Shown here in pieces: positions 14,301-27,242 of a stretch of 64,000 bases of DNA. The notes below the pieces were generated by a model. The model was given only the letters and a program-made list of their open reading frames with translations. It was not told the DNA's origin and searched no databases. Source of the DNA: Erythrophleum ivorense (lineage: Eukaryota; Streptophyta; Magnoliopsida; Fabales; Fabaceae); the NCBI GenBank assembly GCA_026724425.1, contig JAIUCV010000011.1, forward strand, positions 3,183,501 to 3,247,500, in the 5' to 3' direction. Numbering within the stretch: the first letter of the stretch is position 1; the number at the start of each line of letters is the position of its first letter. A program made the translations under genes and the position numbers.

Positions 14301-16109
14301 TACTTCCTTTCCCAATGATCAGCACTTAACAGAAGGAAGAGAAAGAGTCATCAGCCATCAATAATCTCAATAACAATCATTTTCAGAAAAGACAATGCAG
14401 GTGTTTAGATACTAATTCTCTTACCACATCATTTATTATTTGCCAAATCTGATGCTTTGAATTTATCAACACTTCTCTACTTAGGGGGGCATGTGTGTGT
14501 ATGTGTGTTTATATATAACCTTCATCAACCCCTAAGTATCAAATGCATACATTATGGTAAAACCACATACTTTTATAATCACTTACCTATGCTTGTATGT
14601 ATTTAGAAGCAGGGAAACAATATGCTCCAATAGGTAACATCCAGAAATAAAATGAAACAAGAAATATACCCTAGCAAATAGGTCTTTCCTCATCCATGGA
14701 ACCAGATACTTCCAGGGCCAGATATCAAGTGTGCTTACTCCTTTAGTCTTAGAGCGCAAGCGTCCAGCCATACGAGTTGCAGATGTCAAATTTGGATGCA
14801 CCAAAAATCTAGCTGCAACCTCTATTGAAAATTCATAAGTACTAAAGACACGGCTCACTGGATCCCTAAGTATGGTAACCACAGAAGTTCTCTCCCTTGG
14901 AAGCTTTGAGGTGATGCTAAAGTCATCATGTGTAACTAACAGCCTGCAATTAGGTTTGCTGCAAATTTATGAAAATAATAGTAAGCAATAGATAAGCAAT
15001 ATTTGACAGAGTATATAATGGATTTTGCATGCAGCACATAGGTTCAACAACAGAATAATACTATGTTTGAAAATGTTGGGGCTTTTCATAAGCTGATATG
15101 CTGAAGATGCTATAAAAAATTTGGAGTGATGAGGTGTTACAATTTTTTTGAGTAAATATAATATAGAAGCTGCTGTTAAAAAATGCACATTAACTAGTAA
15201 AATGTTTGGTAAAAATAATTGCAATGCTTCTGCAACTACGTAAGTATTCTAGAATTACAGAGACATAGATTATAACGCTGAGTAATAAGGGTTTTAAACT
15301 TGGAAAAAATAATAGCCAGAATTTATTAAATGCTAAAGGTTTTTATCAGTAATATGGATTTTTAACAGCCATAAAAGTTTTAAAAAGTATTCTCTAAGGT
15401 TTCAAAAGCTTTTAAGTCTTTTGACGTCAAAGATTACAAGCACCAAAAGCCACAGCTGTATGCAGCGGGAAACTATTGGAGAGCCACCAACTTTATTCCA
15501 GGAATAACAAAAAGAATCAACCATTTTAGCAATATCAGAAACGTAGCAAAAGCTGCATAAAGCCATAATAGTTAAAAAGAAACATTAAAATAATAAATTG
15601 TGGTTTTGTGTAAGATAGAAAGAAGTTAGAAGGCACCTTGGATCAAAGCGTAGCTTATCATAAGAACGAGGGCACTCAAGAGAGCTAGGATACAACTTCT
15701 TCAAGAAACTGCAGATATAATATACCACCAGAAGCATAGATCAATGAGTTTGTCAAGATGCAAGTCTTACCTTTTTCAGATACCTAACTGGACCTACCAG
15801 TGAAAATATGTGCGTCCTCCTGTTCTTGGGACATGGAGGAAAAATAGCAAATCTCTCAGTGTGTGTTTATCCTCTCTGATTTCTCTATCAAGTGTAGAAT
15901 ATGCCCAATTTCTAACAGCTCTTTCACAATGTCCAAAATCATTTTTTGTGAAAGAGGCATTCACTAGTACAAAAATAAAAAAAGGAACACCAGTATAAAC
16001 CAAAATGAAACCAAAAAAAAAAAATCTGATCTGGAGAGACTAAATATGAAAATATAATACCTAGTCCAACAAGCATCAGCAGCACACAAAATTTTAGAGT
16101 AGGATCCAT
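11367..16109 (-). CDS. TPST: Tyrosylprotein sulfotransferase (TPST), 11 exons
   Basis: Exons, in transcription order: 16061-16109, 15798-15963, 15637-15708, 14670-14958, 13360-13500, 12716-12820, 12468-12609, 12164-12210, 12017-12112, 11798-11917, 11367-11528. All junctions are GT-AG and in frame, giving about 462 residues. The family uses PAPS to sulfate tyrosines of secreted peptides (PSK, PSY, RGF types) in the Golgi. Residues 1-19 form a hydrophobic signal peptide. FFLHVPRTGGRTYFHC (about 57-72) is the 5'-phosphosulfate loop. VVTILRDPVSRVFSTYEFS (about 122-140) is the 3'-phosphate site. FLVHPNLTSATRM and STLDIWPWKYLVPWMRKDLFAR are plant-TPST signatures. The Arabidopsis protein (about 500 residues) ends in a transmembrane anchor. 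Here the last exon runs to TGA after LQDSDV with no hydrophobic segment. A donor-like GAG|GTACAA inside exon 11 could lead to a missed last exon. Confidence 0.92.
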
Positions 16110-17163
16110 CGACAAAATTCCTACTCCTGCAAGAGCCAAAGGTCAAGAAAGAAAATCCCCGAACAAGAATTAACAACATTAAATAACCAACAAATGAGTA
16201 AATAAATAAGTAAATGGAAGTGAATTACGAGCCAACTGGAGGTCAAAAGAGCAATTGCTATCTTAAATTCCTTAGACCTCATAATGGTTTACTACGATGA
16301 AAATCCTGGTCAAACACATTTCCACTTTAGCTCAAGAACCTCTTTTTTCCCCCGCTCTCTCTCTTTCCCGGTAACTTATGTTCAAACTCAAGCCAACGTA
16401 ACGATAAAACTAGAAAAGCACAAAACTCAACCCAATTCCAGTGATTAAAGGAGCATCATATTCATATAACACCCGAAAAGGTAAAGGAAGAATGCGACAG
16501 ATTCAACGAGGCAACCATAATACTGTTCAGTTTCACGAATATGAGAAGACTGTACTACATTAAAGGAGACCAAGATAACATGGCTAAAACAAACCTAACT
16601 AAACCAACGACAAGAACAGAGCACGAAATGCCACACACACAGACAAACATCAATTCGAGGAGAAAAAATATATGAAGGAAAGAAACTAATGGACCTACCT
16701 GTATCGGACTACGGGATCTCGTGCCCATAAATTCCAAAACAATGTTGGGACTTCACTGGACAGACCTCACAATCAACTTGGACCCACCAAAACCCCTTTC
16801 AGAATAGATACTGAAAGTCTGTGTCCTGAAATTTCTCACCAACCAAGCATAAAGTCCGAGAATTTTCCCGGGAAAAAGAATGGCCCTAGATTTTATAGGA
16901 CCTTCTTCTTCGGGAAGTCGTGGCTTTAATAACGATATTGAAGACTGAAAACCAGCTTCCTTCGCCTCATTGTCGCTGGTGCTGGAGAAAGACTTCCGAA
17001 CTCTTAAATCATTTAAGAAAAAGAAAAAGGAGTGAAAAAACGAATAGATGAAGGGCATAATGGTGTAATAACTTCATTCAAACAGCGTATCTGGGCACAT
17101 GGAAGTGGTTTTGCGCCCTTCTTTATTCGAAAGGGAAATGTAATTTATATTGTTATTATGAGA

Positions 17164-17327
17164 TTTTTTTAATTAGAATATAGTAAATGAATAATTTTTT
17201 AACAATGTTATTATAAGTATATAATTTTTATAAATAATTATATAATTTTTTAATTAAACTATATATATATATAGTTTATAATATTATTAAAAAAATATGC
17301 ATTTATTATATTTTAATTAAAAATTTG
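17164..17327. repeat. AT-rich foldback (MITE-like) element
   Basis: The left arm (about 17164-17217, TTTTTTAATTAGAATATAG...) is closely complementary to the right arm (about 17275-17323, ...ATTATATTTTAATTAAAAA). Between them is a core with the palindrome AAACTATATATATATATAGTTT. It could be a MITE remnant or simply a hairpin. No clear target-site duplication was identified. Confidence 0.5.
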
Positions 17328-17976
17328 ATAATAAAAATATAAAAAATTACCCATCAATCTAATCTTATCCAAAATATAATTTTTAATTATCTTTTATTTT
17401 AAAAGTTAATTGTAATGGCAATTAAATAAAAATATGGGTAGAAAAGGAAAATTAGTCTAAATTTGAGAAGAAAATAAAATTTATTTTTAATGCTTACTTT
17501 AAATGTCATATTATATTCATTATAAGTTTTTCAATCATTGTATCATCAAATTCCCGGATTATGCAATTTATTTTTCAAGATTTTTAACATTATAAGCATT
17601 AAATTCTGTGACATTTTATGATGATACATATATATTAAAAAAAATCCTTTACAATTACTACTGCATAATATTTTCCTTCTGGCATTATTAAACTTCACTT
17701 TTATTAGAGTCCATTATTATATTGTCTATGGCAACATGGATATAAAATGTATACCCGTATGTCCTGTTAAGTTTCGTTAGATAAAGGGCGGAAAGTTTAA
17801 AATGGGCGGATAACGTAATTTTTTTTTTCGTTTAATACGTTGGATATAGAATAATATATTATATGAATAATGTAATGATTTTTCCTTAAACAACTTTAAT
17901 AGTTAAAAATATAAATTGACGAAATTAATGGAAAAATTTTGCAAGCTTTAGTAGCATGAGGAGTTTAATAAAGTTA

Positions 17977-18308
17977 GAGTAAATTACATAAATTTATTTT
18001 AAATTTTTGTTAAAATTATATTAACATTCTTTTTATTTTTAAAATATAAATAAATTTCCTTTTAATTTTATTAAAATTATAATTTTTTCTAAAATAAAAA
18101 ATTACATTACAAATTAATCTAATTAAAAAAATTTATTAAAATAATCTCCATTAACTTAAATACATATTATTTTAACAAAAATACTCTTTAAATAATTCAT
18201 TTATGAAAAATAGTTAATTAAAGGTTTAAAATCGGATTAAAATATATTTTTTAAAAATAAAAAAAGTATGATTTCAACAAGACTCAAAGAAATTTATAAA
18301 ATTTACCC
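17977..18308. repeat. AT-rich terminal-inverted-repeat (MITE-like) element
   Basis: The left end GAGTAAATTACATAAATTTA continues as TTTTTGTTAAAATTATATTAACATTCTTTTTATTTTTAAAA. The right end, read in reverse complement, starts GGGTAAATTTTATAAATTT and continues with a similar TTGTTGAAATCATACTTTTTTTATTTTTAAAA. The arms are about 65 bp with mismatches around a roughly 200-bp AT-rich core. This shape fits a nonautonomous DNA transposon relic. Confidence 0.5.
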
Positions 18309-18883
18309 ATAAAATTATGAACATGGAAGGTGAAACACCGCGTGTAGAGTGGATTAACAGAATGATTTTCTGTTAGCTCATTTAATTTCTGAGGTAGGGA
18401 CTGCCATTTCACACACTTCATATGCCATTTCAGCCAAACTTAATATGACTGCAGATTACAGGTGATTTAGAATGCCCACTTAAGATTTTTCAAAATTTGG
18501 GACACCTAAGAAATTTTATTTATTTAGTTTGTGCTAATCATTTCCGCTCTCGAAACACTAACAGAACATAAAGTAAGAGTATCGATGCTAAATCAAAAAT
18601 AAAATCACGTACACAAAATTTGGAAAAATATGCTCTAACGAACAAGTGTAAATTTTACAAATATCAATCCCGCCGCCTTATCAATGATTTAGCAATGTAA
18701 CCCGCACGCAGCAAGACTCAATTTGATTGAATGAAATAATGGCTTCTAGTAAGTTTTGCAGCACAGAGACAATAATCTAATTTTTTTTCCAAAAAAGAAA
18801 CAATAGTTTTAATTTTAATTATCTACATAAGCAACTCAGCATTTTCGACAATATACATATTACGAGTCTTTAAAAAAAAAAAA

Positions 18884-21800
18884 TCATGGCTTCAAACTGA
18901 CTGATTTGGAAGCATCAAGATGGTTAAGGCGACAGGTTCCAAGAAGATACTCAGGGAGCTCCTCGCGCGTGTTTCCCTGAGCAAGATATAGTGGCAATTA
19001 CGGCATGATCATGAAATAACCAAAAAAAAAGTCCAAAAGGCAATGGCTTTATTATCACAGAAGTAGAAATTTGACAAAATCATGCATGAAAATAGTATAT
19101 TGATTTATCTATCCCCACGAAATTACAAGGAGATTGTCAGAGCTCAGAACATTGGTGAATCTGCATTGATCATGTTACCTGTATTAAAAATGCCATCTCA
19201 ATAACCAGATTGTTGAGATAACCCAGGACAAGACTCACAACGCCTCTCGCAACAGTTGATGATCCAATGTCAACTCCAAGCTGAAATGGTTGTCATGAAT
19301 TCCAAACAATCTTAATATGTGAGATGATTGGAGTTTATATGCTTGATGCATATCCCCTCAGTCATGTTTATAATGTTCTCCGCATAGCGCACCAAGGCAG
19401 GGGAAAAACATTGACATATGCTAACTCTAATAGTAAATATCTTCATTTAATGATGAATTAATCATTTCAATTCATTAGCAATGCACAATTACCTCCAAAT
19501 AGTTATTTCCCTGGAAATAATTGATTTCCAGTGCTTGACCAATAAGGCATGCCTTCTTTCCCACACTCTGCTTTACTATCCATGAACCCTGAAAGCAGGA
19601 TTGTCAACACACTTAGAATCTATGAGCAAAACAAAGGATGCTACACATTAAAATCTCTTTAAAATCTTTTCTTATATCACAGGATTAGGTCATTGTGGAA
19701 AAGATATCTAACAAGAGCAACACTTCAAATTGAGTAATTAAGTAGAACCAAGCCAAAAACGGAGTCTAGGAAGAAAATAAAGCACACTCCCATCAAACAG
19801 AATGTTTCCACTTTCTACAAAACCTAAACGAGGTCAGGGAAGTGGTTAGTGGCGCAGCAATAGAATAAGAGAGGATTCTAACATGATTCGAGATTTAACT
19901 TGTACAGATTCATGCAACAATAAAGTATGATGCATCATTAGCTTGTTTTTGTGCACATTGCAATATGATGGACAAGTGGAAGAGGAAAAGAGTGATCTTT
20001 AAACTCCCATATATACAAGAGCCATTTGGTTGCAAATAAAGTAGATTGTACCACTGATGAGATTTACTAACCTTAGATATGTATGGTATAAGTTTAAACC
20101 TTGAATTTCTATAGGCGTCATCACCCTTGACAAAACTCTCTAGCAAAGGGGAGTCTTCAATAGGAGTATTCATCATGTAGTACAGTGCAAGGTTATATGT
20201 CGTAGAACCTGGAACCTGGCTCATAGAAACAACCTAATTAGTGTTACTATGCAAAATTTATTAAGAAATATATAAAACAATAACAACTAACCTGAATATT
20301 TACAATGAAGAAGAATTCAGGTCCACCCTGTGCTGCATATTTCTGCAAGCAAAAGCTTCATCAAGTTGATTTTCTTTTAATATAAACCATAGGTTGCTAA
20401 TGCAGTGCTTGACATTATCAGCATCAAGAACCCAAAAAAATGAAAAAAACAAGGTCAAAGTCAACCTGCACAATGCTCCCAGGACGGCCACCAAGATCAT
20501 CTTCCCTTTTGTCAGATCTCAGCCAATCTGCACCAACCATCTGCATCAAGGTTCCCTTTGCCTTAACCTAGTTATTAGCACCACCAGCAAGTGCAAAACA
20601 GAGAAATGGTCCTTCAGATAGTCATTTCACCTCTAATTTGAGAAAATGCAGATGTTCGAGACCAGGAATTATGTCAGCAACAAAACCAAGAATAAGAAGA
20701 TACTGCATGTAATATGTTTATGACTTTACATTCATGGTTATTATCTATAATTAAAGCATCTAAACTGCGTAGATATGTAAGACAGACAATAATAAATTGT
20801 TGCCACTAATACCTTCAGACGGTCTTCCAGATAATTTTCTCCACGAATCAGGAAAGTAGAAGGATCTGCTGCTGTCCAACTGGAAAGTATTGTAAATGTA
20901 GGATCTTTAGGAAGAGTGGAGCCATAGGAGCATGAGATACTTTCTTCCCTGACCATCTCTTGCAAGTCTACATAACCCCTTTTCTGAACTGCAATGTATT
21001 GTCTCTAGGCATTGTTAATCATAGAAGAAGAAAATCCTATATAATTCTGATATGCCATCAAAGGTAATACTAATCACCTGCAAGTTCATGCAATCTTTTC
21101 ACAAAACTAGCAGCAGTTGATAACTTTGGATGACGACTTTCCTGAAATTCACAATTTCACAGGAACAAATTGAGACACATCAAGCAAAATGCAAAGTCAA
21201 CATCACTCTGAAAAAAATGACAACACCTCAAAGAAGAATATCAAGAAGGGGGGGATCCAGCATTATGAAAATGTTGAGTGAATGACATGCATTATGAGGC
21301 ATGCAATTAAAATATGCTCAAATACTGCCCTGCCTTGGTATAGCAACAGTTTGAATGACATGAGATGTAGTAAGCATCTTTGCAATAAGCACCCAGTGAG
21401 TCTTGACAAGATAAAATGCTAAATCGCAAGACTATACAAAAATGCATAGGATTACATATAAGCCATCTAAGAACATAGATACAAAGCTGACATCATACAA
21501 TGAGGGACAGGGAGAAACAAACAATCACACAACCTCAAAGTTCAATTGAAAGTCCTGCTACTGTAATTACTTTTTGGTAAATGATCAAACAAGATACACT
21601 ATTGTAAGGCACTCGCTATGTTTCTCTCTGCCTTACATAAAGTGGTCAATGACAGAGGCCCTTCTGTATCAGTCCTAGAAATTGATATTGAAAAATATTT
21701 TAATAAATTCACATGGTTTTAGGCATGGAAATGAAAAAGGAAAAAGCTAGAGACAAATATTAACAAGATGCATGTGGGGAGTAGTCGACCTCCTATGACA

Positions 21801-24800
21801 GATATGCAATGTTGCCCCTACATCTGAAGAATTCATCTCCTGGTTTTTAAGAGTCATACATACTAGAAGGCAACTCAAACAAATGGTTGGGTGACTTAAG
21901 TCTTAGCTTTTTTATTTCAGAATAAATAAGTCTCTGACTATTATACAAGTTTATGGTTTGGAATAAAAAATAAGAGCTAACAACTACCAGTGTCATTTGA
22001 AAGTCCATAGATGTCAATGTTTAACTGTTAGTAAAAGTCAAGCAAGATTTTTTAAATGAACATACAGATATTCCAAACGAACAATTAATGGCATTTGACA
22101 ACCCATTCATAACACTGATTAACCATTACCAAATGCATATTGACACAAAAATATCAAGGAGATAAACAACATTAGGCTTGAAGATATGAATCACACCATG
22201 GCCGTGAAACAATGTCATTTTTAAATAGCTTTTTACCTGGGACTTCTTGAGACTACAATCCGGCGTCCATCCATTTTCTGATTCATCACAATCTGATGGT
22301 TCTAGAACATCAAAAAATTCATCATCAGCATCATTTAGACTAACAAGGCTTGCATGCTCTGATTGTGTTTGATCCACTTCCCCATCTGTGTCAGCATAAG
22401 TTTTCTCATTTTCTGTCTGCATTTGGATATTAAAGTTGTCGTCCCCTTCCTTCACAGGAAACCCAATGCTTCTTGTCAACTCTCCTGATGAATAGTCAGA
22501 GGAAGAACAATTTCCTCGTCTAGCTCTATATAACTCCCTTAAAGCTGCAAATGCAAGAGTAATAAATAATCAAAACACAATCTTAATTTTCCAAAATTAT
22601 ATATGAAATATCCAGTGATATATAATAGTATTTATACAAAAGTCATGTCCAATAATAAAATTTTATCAACAAAAGAAGACTACCAGCAACTCTTCCAAGC
22701 ATTCTAATAGTTATGGAACGGGCTGATGAAGGTTTTAGATAAGACTTCCAGAATTTCCAATCAATAGCAAGCATATGCTTTACAACAGATTGCTTTCCTT
22801 TGTTCACTGGTGATATAACATAACCTCCACCTGCAAGAGAAGGCAGGTTGTCATTCCCAACTGCTTTAATTCATCACATTTCACATAAGGCATCTCAAGA
22901 AACTTCAAAGACACCAAAAGATCTAAAAGGACAAATTCAGACATCCTCAAGTTTACATGAATTGGATAAGATGATGACCATGGTGATAAAGTCATGGAAA
23001 ATCATTTAAAAATCAGTGAACTATTTCACTTCAGAATTAAGATGGTTGAAACAAAGTACAATAGCAGAAAATAATATAGTATAGAAACATCAACTCTTTT
23101 TATTGTTCAAGCATACATTACTTTTAAGGCAGGCACGGACATAGCCTTTTTGGGGGGGACACTTCTTGTGAAACACCGAATGGTAAAGGATAACTGTGAC
23201 AAGGAAAACCGATAATAAGTTACTTTCATTCAAACAGCATGTGTTTACAAACTTTACATATATATTCAATCAGTTTTTTTCCATAATCACTACTACCATA
23301 GGTTCCACCATCTTCTCTCCTCCAATAACGTCGCAACAACAGATCTCTCCGTTCCATTCCCCTACAAAGCATGATATGCCAAGAATAAAACCGTTACTAA
23401 GAAAAGACAAGGTTATAGCCTCAAATCAAGTTGTGGTACATAATTAATACTGAAGGCTTGGATGTTACCACGGCAACCAATCACTATATAGCTGCTTGTG
23501 AATAATGTCAGTATGACCATCCAGATGCTCAACCACATTCCCCTTGTAGAAACAGAAATCCCATCTGCAGTCCAACATATAATGGTAATAGTGACGACCT
23601 CAATAATATAACTATGCAAAAGGCACCTGATAACCAAGGTTTAGAAAATTATGTACACTTTACTTTTCATATGCTGGTTCAATCAACGGAATCATACTAC
23701 TTATCTACCACCTTTTTGCAACCTAATTAACCTATGTTTAATTGTTTCTATTTATTACTTGCACCTAATTGAGTTCTTGCATATAATAACATATGGCCAC
23801 ACTATTTTCACAAACAAGGCCCTCTCTTTTGTCTTTGGCTATGGGAGCAGAAAGCCAATTTCACCTTGTCCTGTTTAGAATTCCCACAAATATGATCTCC
23901 ATAAAGTAAAATTGTGCAGAAGTGAAATTTTGTGCGTGTACAATATAAATGCTACTCAACACTGTTGAAATTTTGAGTTGATAAGTGAAAATAAGGACAT
24001 TACCCTAAGATCACATGTCTGTGTACCAATTCAAAGTTGCTTTCAAATCACAAAATATCCCAAGTTCATATAACATGATATCCCCTTGTTCAAGAAGAAG
24101 GAAGAATTAAGGGCTAAATAGAAAAAGGGGGAATAAAAATTTCCACTGCCAGAATATCACATGCACTTAATGGACTTACTCTGATCTCGAAGGACCAAGT
24201 GACATAAGAGTCCGGAAAATTGCTTCTGAAGTTCCATCAACCACACCCACGGCCATTATTGCAGGGTGATCATCCCACTTCTGGAGATAGGAGCATCTTC
24301 AATAATTCAAATTTCTTTATAAAACAATAACTAATGAACAGAAAATTTACCAACCTTCCCATGGGAATCTCTATCTTTTGCTTCCTTAAATAGTCGCAAA
24401 CCTGCATAACACCCATGAATATGCATGTACAATTTTAACTACCTCAATCAGCAAAAGCTGAAATATAACTTTTACCATTTTGGCAACCAAATATTATCCA
24501 GGGTGAAGGGGCAACAACATCAGATGTCATAGGATCCGAATGTGTAGAAGAAAAAAGAGTCCAGTCTACTGAATTTAAGTGACTTTTCCTGGCAGAACCA
24601 CTTAGTCTGTAAGCATAGCAACATCAATATTATTAAGGGTTATGCAATAAAAATATCAAGAAAACAGTACAAATGAATAATAATCCAAATTTGTCATATC
24701 AGATAGCTTGAAAGTTTTCATTGCAGTACATGTATTTTTCATATTGCATGAAAATTTCAGTTACTCTACCTAAGCGACTGCCATCTCCTCTTAGAACAAG

Positions 24801-27242
24801 CTATAGGAATATCACCAAGATCAGGAGCACCCTGCACACATTCATTGCAAAAGTTTCTATTTTTAACAAAGAAGTTTCACATTAGACTCAAAGTTTGTGA
24901 GATCTTGTACCTTTAAGGATGCTTCCTGAAAGGACTGAATCCATCTTGCTGCTTCTTCAGGACGGCTTGCTCCTAACTATAATATTCCCATTTCATAATT
25001 TAACATTAAAGTTTCAAATAGAAATCTTTGTGCCTAATAGTGATCTCACCTTTAATTGATCGCAGTGATTTGAAGTGTTATAAAGTGTGAATATGAAAAA
25101 TACCTGCAATTTGTGCATAGAATTACCATTATGCATATGTAACTGGCACATATTGATTTGAACATAAAAATTGAGACATATATCAACATTGAACCACAAA
25201 AGAAGAGTGCTTGTACTTTTCTGTTAATGCTTTCCCTCCCATTGTCCATGACTCGTATGCAAGAATCTACAATAGCACTTCTAACAGGATCCTGACAAGC
25301 AAAGTTTAAATAAAGGTTTCACTTCCTCATACTTGATCAAGCAGAACAAAACCTTAATTAGAAAAAAACTCACAGAAAAGGTCAATACCAAATTTATAAT
25401 TTATACCTTCATTTTCAAACATTGATAATTAAATACTTGTACTTAAGTCTAATTTTTCAGTTTTCATGAAGCAAGAAGGGTAGTTTATATTAAAAGATTA
25501 TGATGCGAATTAAGAAAAACATGAAAGGTAGATAATTGTGTTTGCATGAAGAGAAAATATTATGAAATTACTCTCTGGAATAAAAATCTTATTCAAACAA
25601 AGTAAGCCAAATAACGTATCTAAAATTCTGCAAGATGTTTGTTTTACTCTTGACTGTGCCCCAAGCAAGATCTAAGCAAATGAGTTAGTAAAGACAGGAA
25701 AAAGTGGGAAAAGCTTCTGGATAAGTGATCAGGAAGTCTCAGTTCCACAATTCAAAACTGTAGTTCAAGCAATAACCACACTGGTATCACCTACTCACCC
25801 ATAGATTTTGGTTATGATCACACTGCTTGACCCTGAGGGTTGCAAATTGGACACCGTTCAACATTTTTCTAGTAAAATAAAATCATCAAGGAACCCATTC
25901 CAAAGTCAACATTGATAAAGCAATTGAAGGTGGCTACTACATTGAAATAGCTCAACCCACTCTGTTACAATTAAATAGTTGATATGGTAAGTAAGCCACT
26001 AGTTGTGGTCTAGTGGAGAGGAGGTTGGGAAGCTTGCAGCAAGTCTTAGGTTCAATCCTTTTTGTTGTCATGTACCAAAAATTATAGTTAGTGTAATGTG
26101 AAAGATAATAAAGCATGTGACTGGAACTGGATAATCTTTTGCTATAACAGTTTGTAAATTCAAATTTAATGATTAGGAAAGGTAGAAAACGGAATTAAAA
26201 AAAAGAAGAACCTTTATCCATTGAGACTACAGTTGAGAACACCTCAAAGACCTATAATTGAAGAGGGGGAAGGAGAGTGGGGTATGGTGTAAGTTTGCAA
26301 CAGTGTATCAAGTGAAAACAAGTTGTAACAAATCATATTGATAGTCTATAAAGAACATTGTGACATGGAAAGCATATAAGCCAGTGGCAGACATTGTCTT
26401 AGGGGATATATTGATATAGAGGGCTCCCAAAGTAGGTTCAAAACTGAGGCTTTCGGTATGCTATTATCTTCATCTAAGCATGTAGGATTATCGTAAATAG
26501 ATGCATGTACAGGCATGAGCCTACAACATTGGCATCCAAGATGTTTGGAGGCATAAGAACCTCTATTTGTATGGAAGAATCAAGAATATCATGTTCTTAT
26601 GATTTCAGCTTTGCCACTGTGCCAAATTTTATATAATACCATTTGTACCGTTTCCTCTAAAACGATTAATAGTCCTACCAAAAATGAAAATCTTAGAAAC
26701 CACTTCAATATATCCTGCATGCCCTTCTAAAGAAACTCCAACAACATGATCAAATCACTCAACATAAAAAAAATATATATGTTCCATTCTAATCCACCAG
26801 TCAATTCATGCCAATTAGAGTCAAACAAGGAACAGACAACAGCCGGCCAAACAATCTAATACTGGCCACATGACGAACAAGAAATGAAGAAAGATTGTTT
26901 ATGAAGCTGTGAAACCGAAATGATATTATACTTATACACAAAATCCACAAAAAAGAAAAGAAAAAACGTCAAGATAAAGAAAATTGGTTCAGTTTCATTA
27001 GCGTTTTGGCACGAAGCGAAACCCAAAAAGTCCAAGCAATGGACAGGATCAAAGAAGAAAGCAAAGACATATAGGAGAGGATGTCGAACCTCATTGCTTG
27101 AACTGGGAACGGATTTGAAACTCTTAAGAAGGTGACCGTCGAGGACGAAGTAACGCTTTCGCGAGAATTGCAATCCAAAGCGGTTAGAACGTATAAGATA
27201 CAGCCACCCCTCCATTCTTCCATCATTTTGGGAAGTACCCAT
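18884..27242 (-). CDS. EDR2L: EDR2-like protein: PH, START and DUF1336 domains, 21 exons
   Basis: Exons, in transcription order: 27090-27242, 25217-25291, 25050-25103, 24911-24976, 24770-24831, 24476-24606, 24355-24401, 24180-24280, 23469-23564, 23297-23361, 23122-23193, 22684-22830, 22237-22544, 21078-21141, 20813-20988, 20466-20567, 20292-20342, 20072-20215, 19493-19588, 19179-19280, 18884-18976. All are GT-AG and in frame: 2205 nt, about 734 residues, the expected family length. The start MGTSQNDGRMEGWLYLIR begins an N-terminal PH domain (to about residue 115). A START lipid-binding domain follows (about 180-385, with RRDLLLRRYWRRE and SVFHKKCPP). Next is an acidic linker, the exon ending in DCSLKKSQ. 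The C-terminal DUF1336 domain (about 485-730) includes ADWLRSDKREDDLGGRPGS and NYLELGVDIGSSTVARGVV. In Arabidopsis EDR2 negatively regulates powdery-mildew resistance, cell death and ethylene-linked senescence and binds PI4P. The role here is inferred. Intron 1 (1.8 kb) carries a SINE-like insert. Confidence 0.92.
25980..26160 (+). mobile_element. tRNA-derived SINE-like element in EDR2-like intron 1
   Basis: A polymerase III box A-like motif, TGGTCTAGTGG (26006-26016), is followed about 33 bases later by a box B-like motif, GGTTCAATCC (26049-26058). This is the usual spacing and sequence of tRNA-derived SINE promoters. The flanks do not form tRNA acceptor stems, so it is not an intact tRNA gene. 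Outer limits and target-site duplication were not fixed. It lies antisense to the host gene. Confidence 0.5.

Larger units (their letters stand above)
16110..18883. other. Intergenic region: TPST 5' flank and EDR2-like 3' flank
   Basis: The first kilobase (16.1-17.1 kb) is the TPST leader and promoter side and probably holds a noncoding 5' exon, but I could not fix its ends. The rest is very AT-rich and holds two long foldback elements, near 17164-17327 and 17977-18308. No other gene was recognised. Confidence 0.55.

Noticed and set aside
26000..26070. Possible tRNA gene
   Set aside because: Box A and box B-like motifs are present but no acceptor stem or anticodon arm can be formed; kept as a SINE-like element instead.
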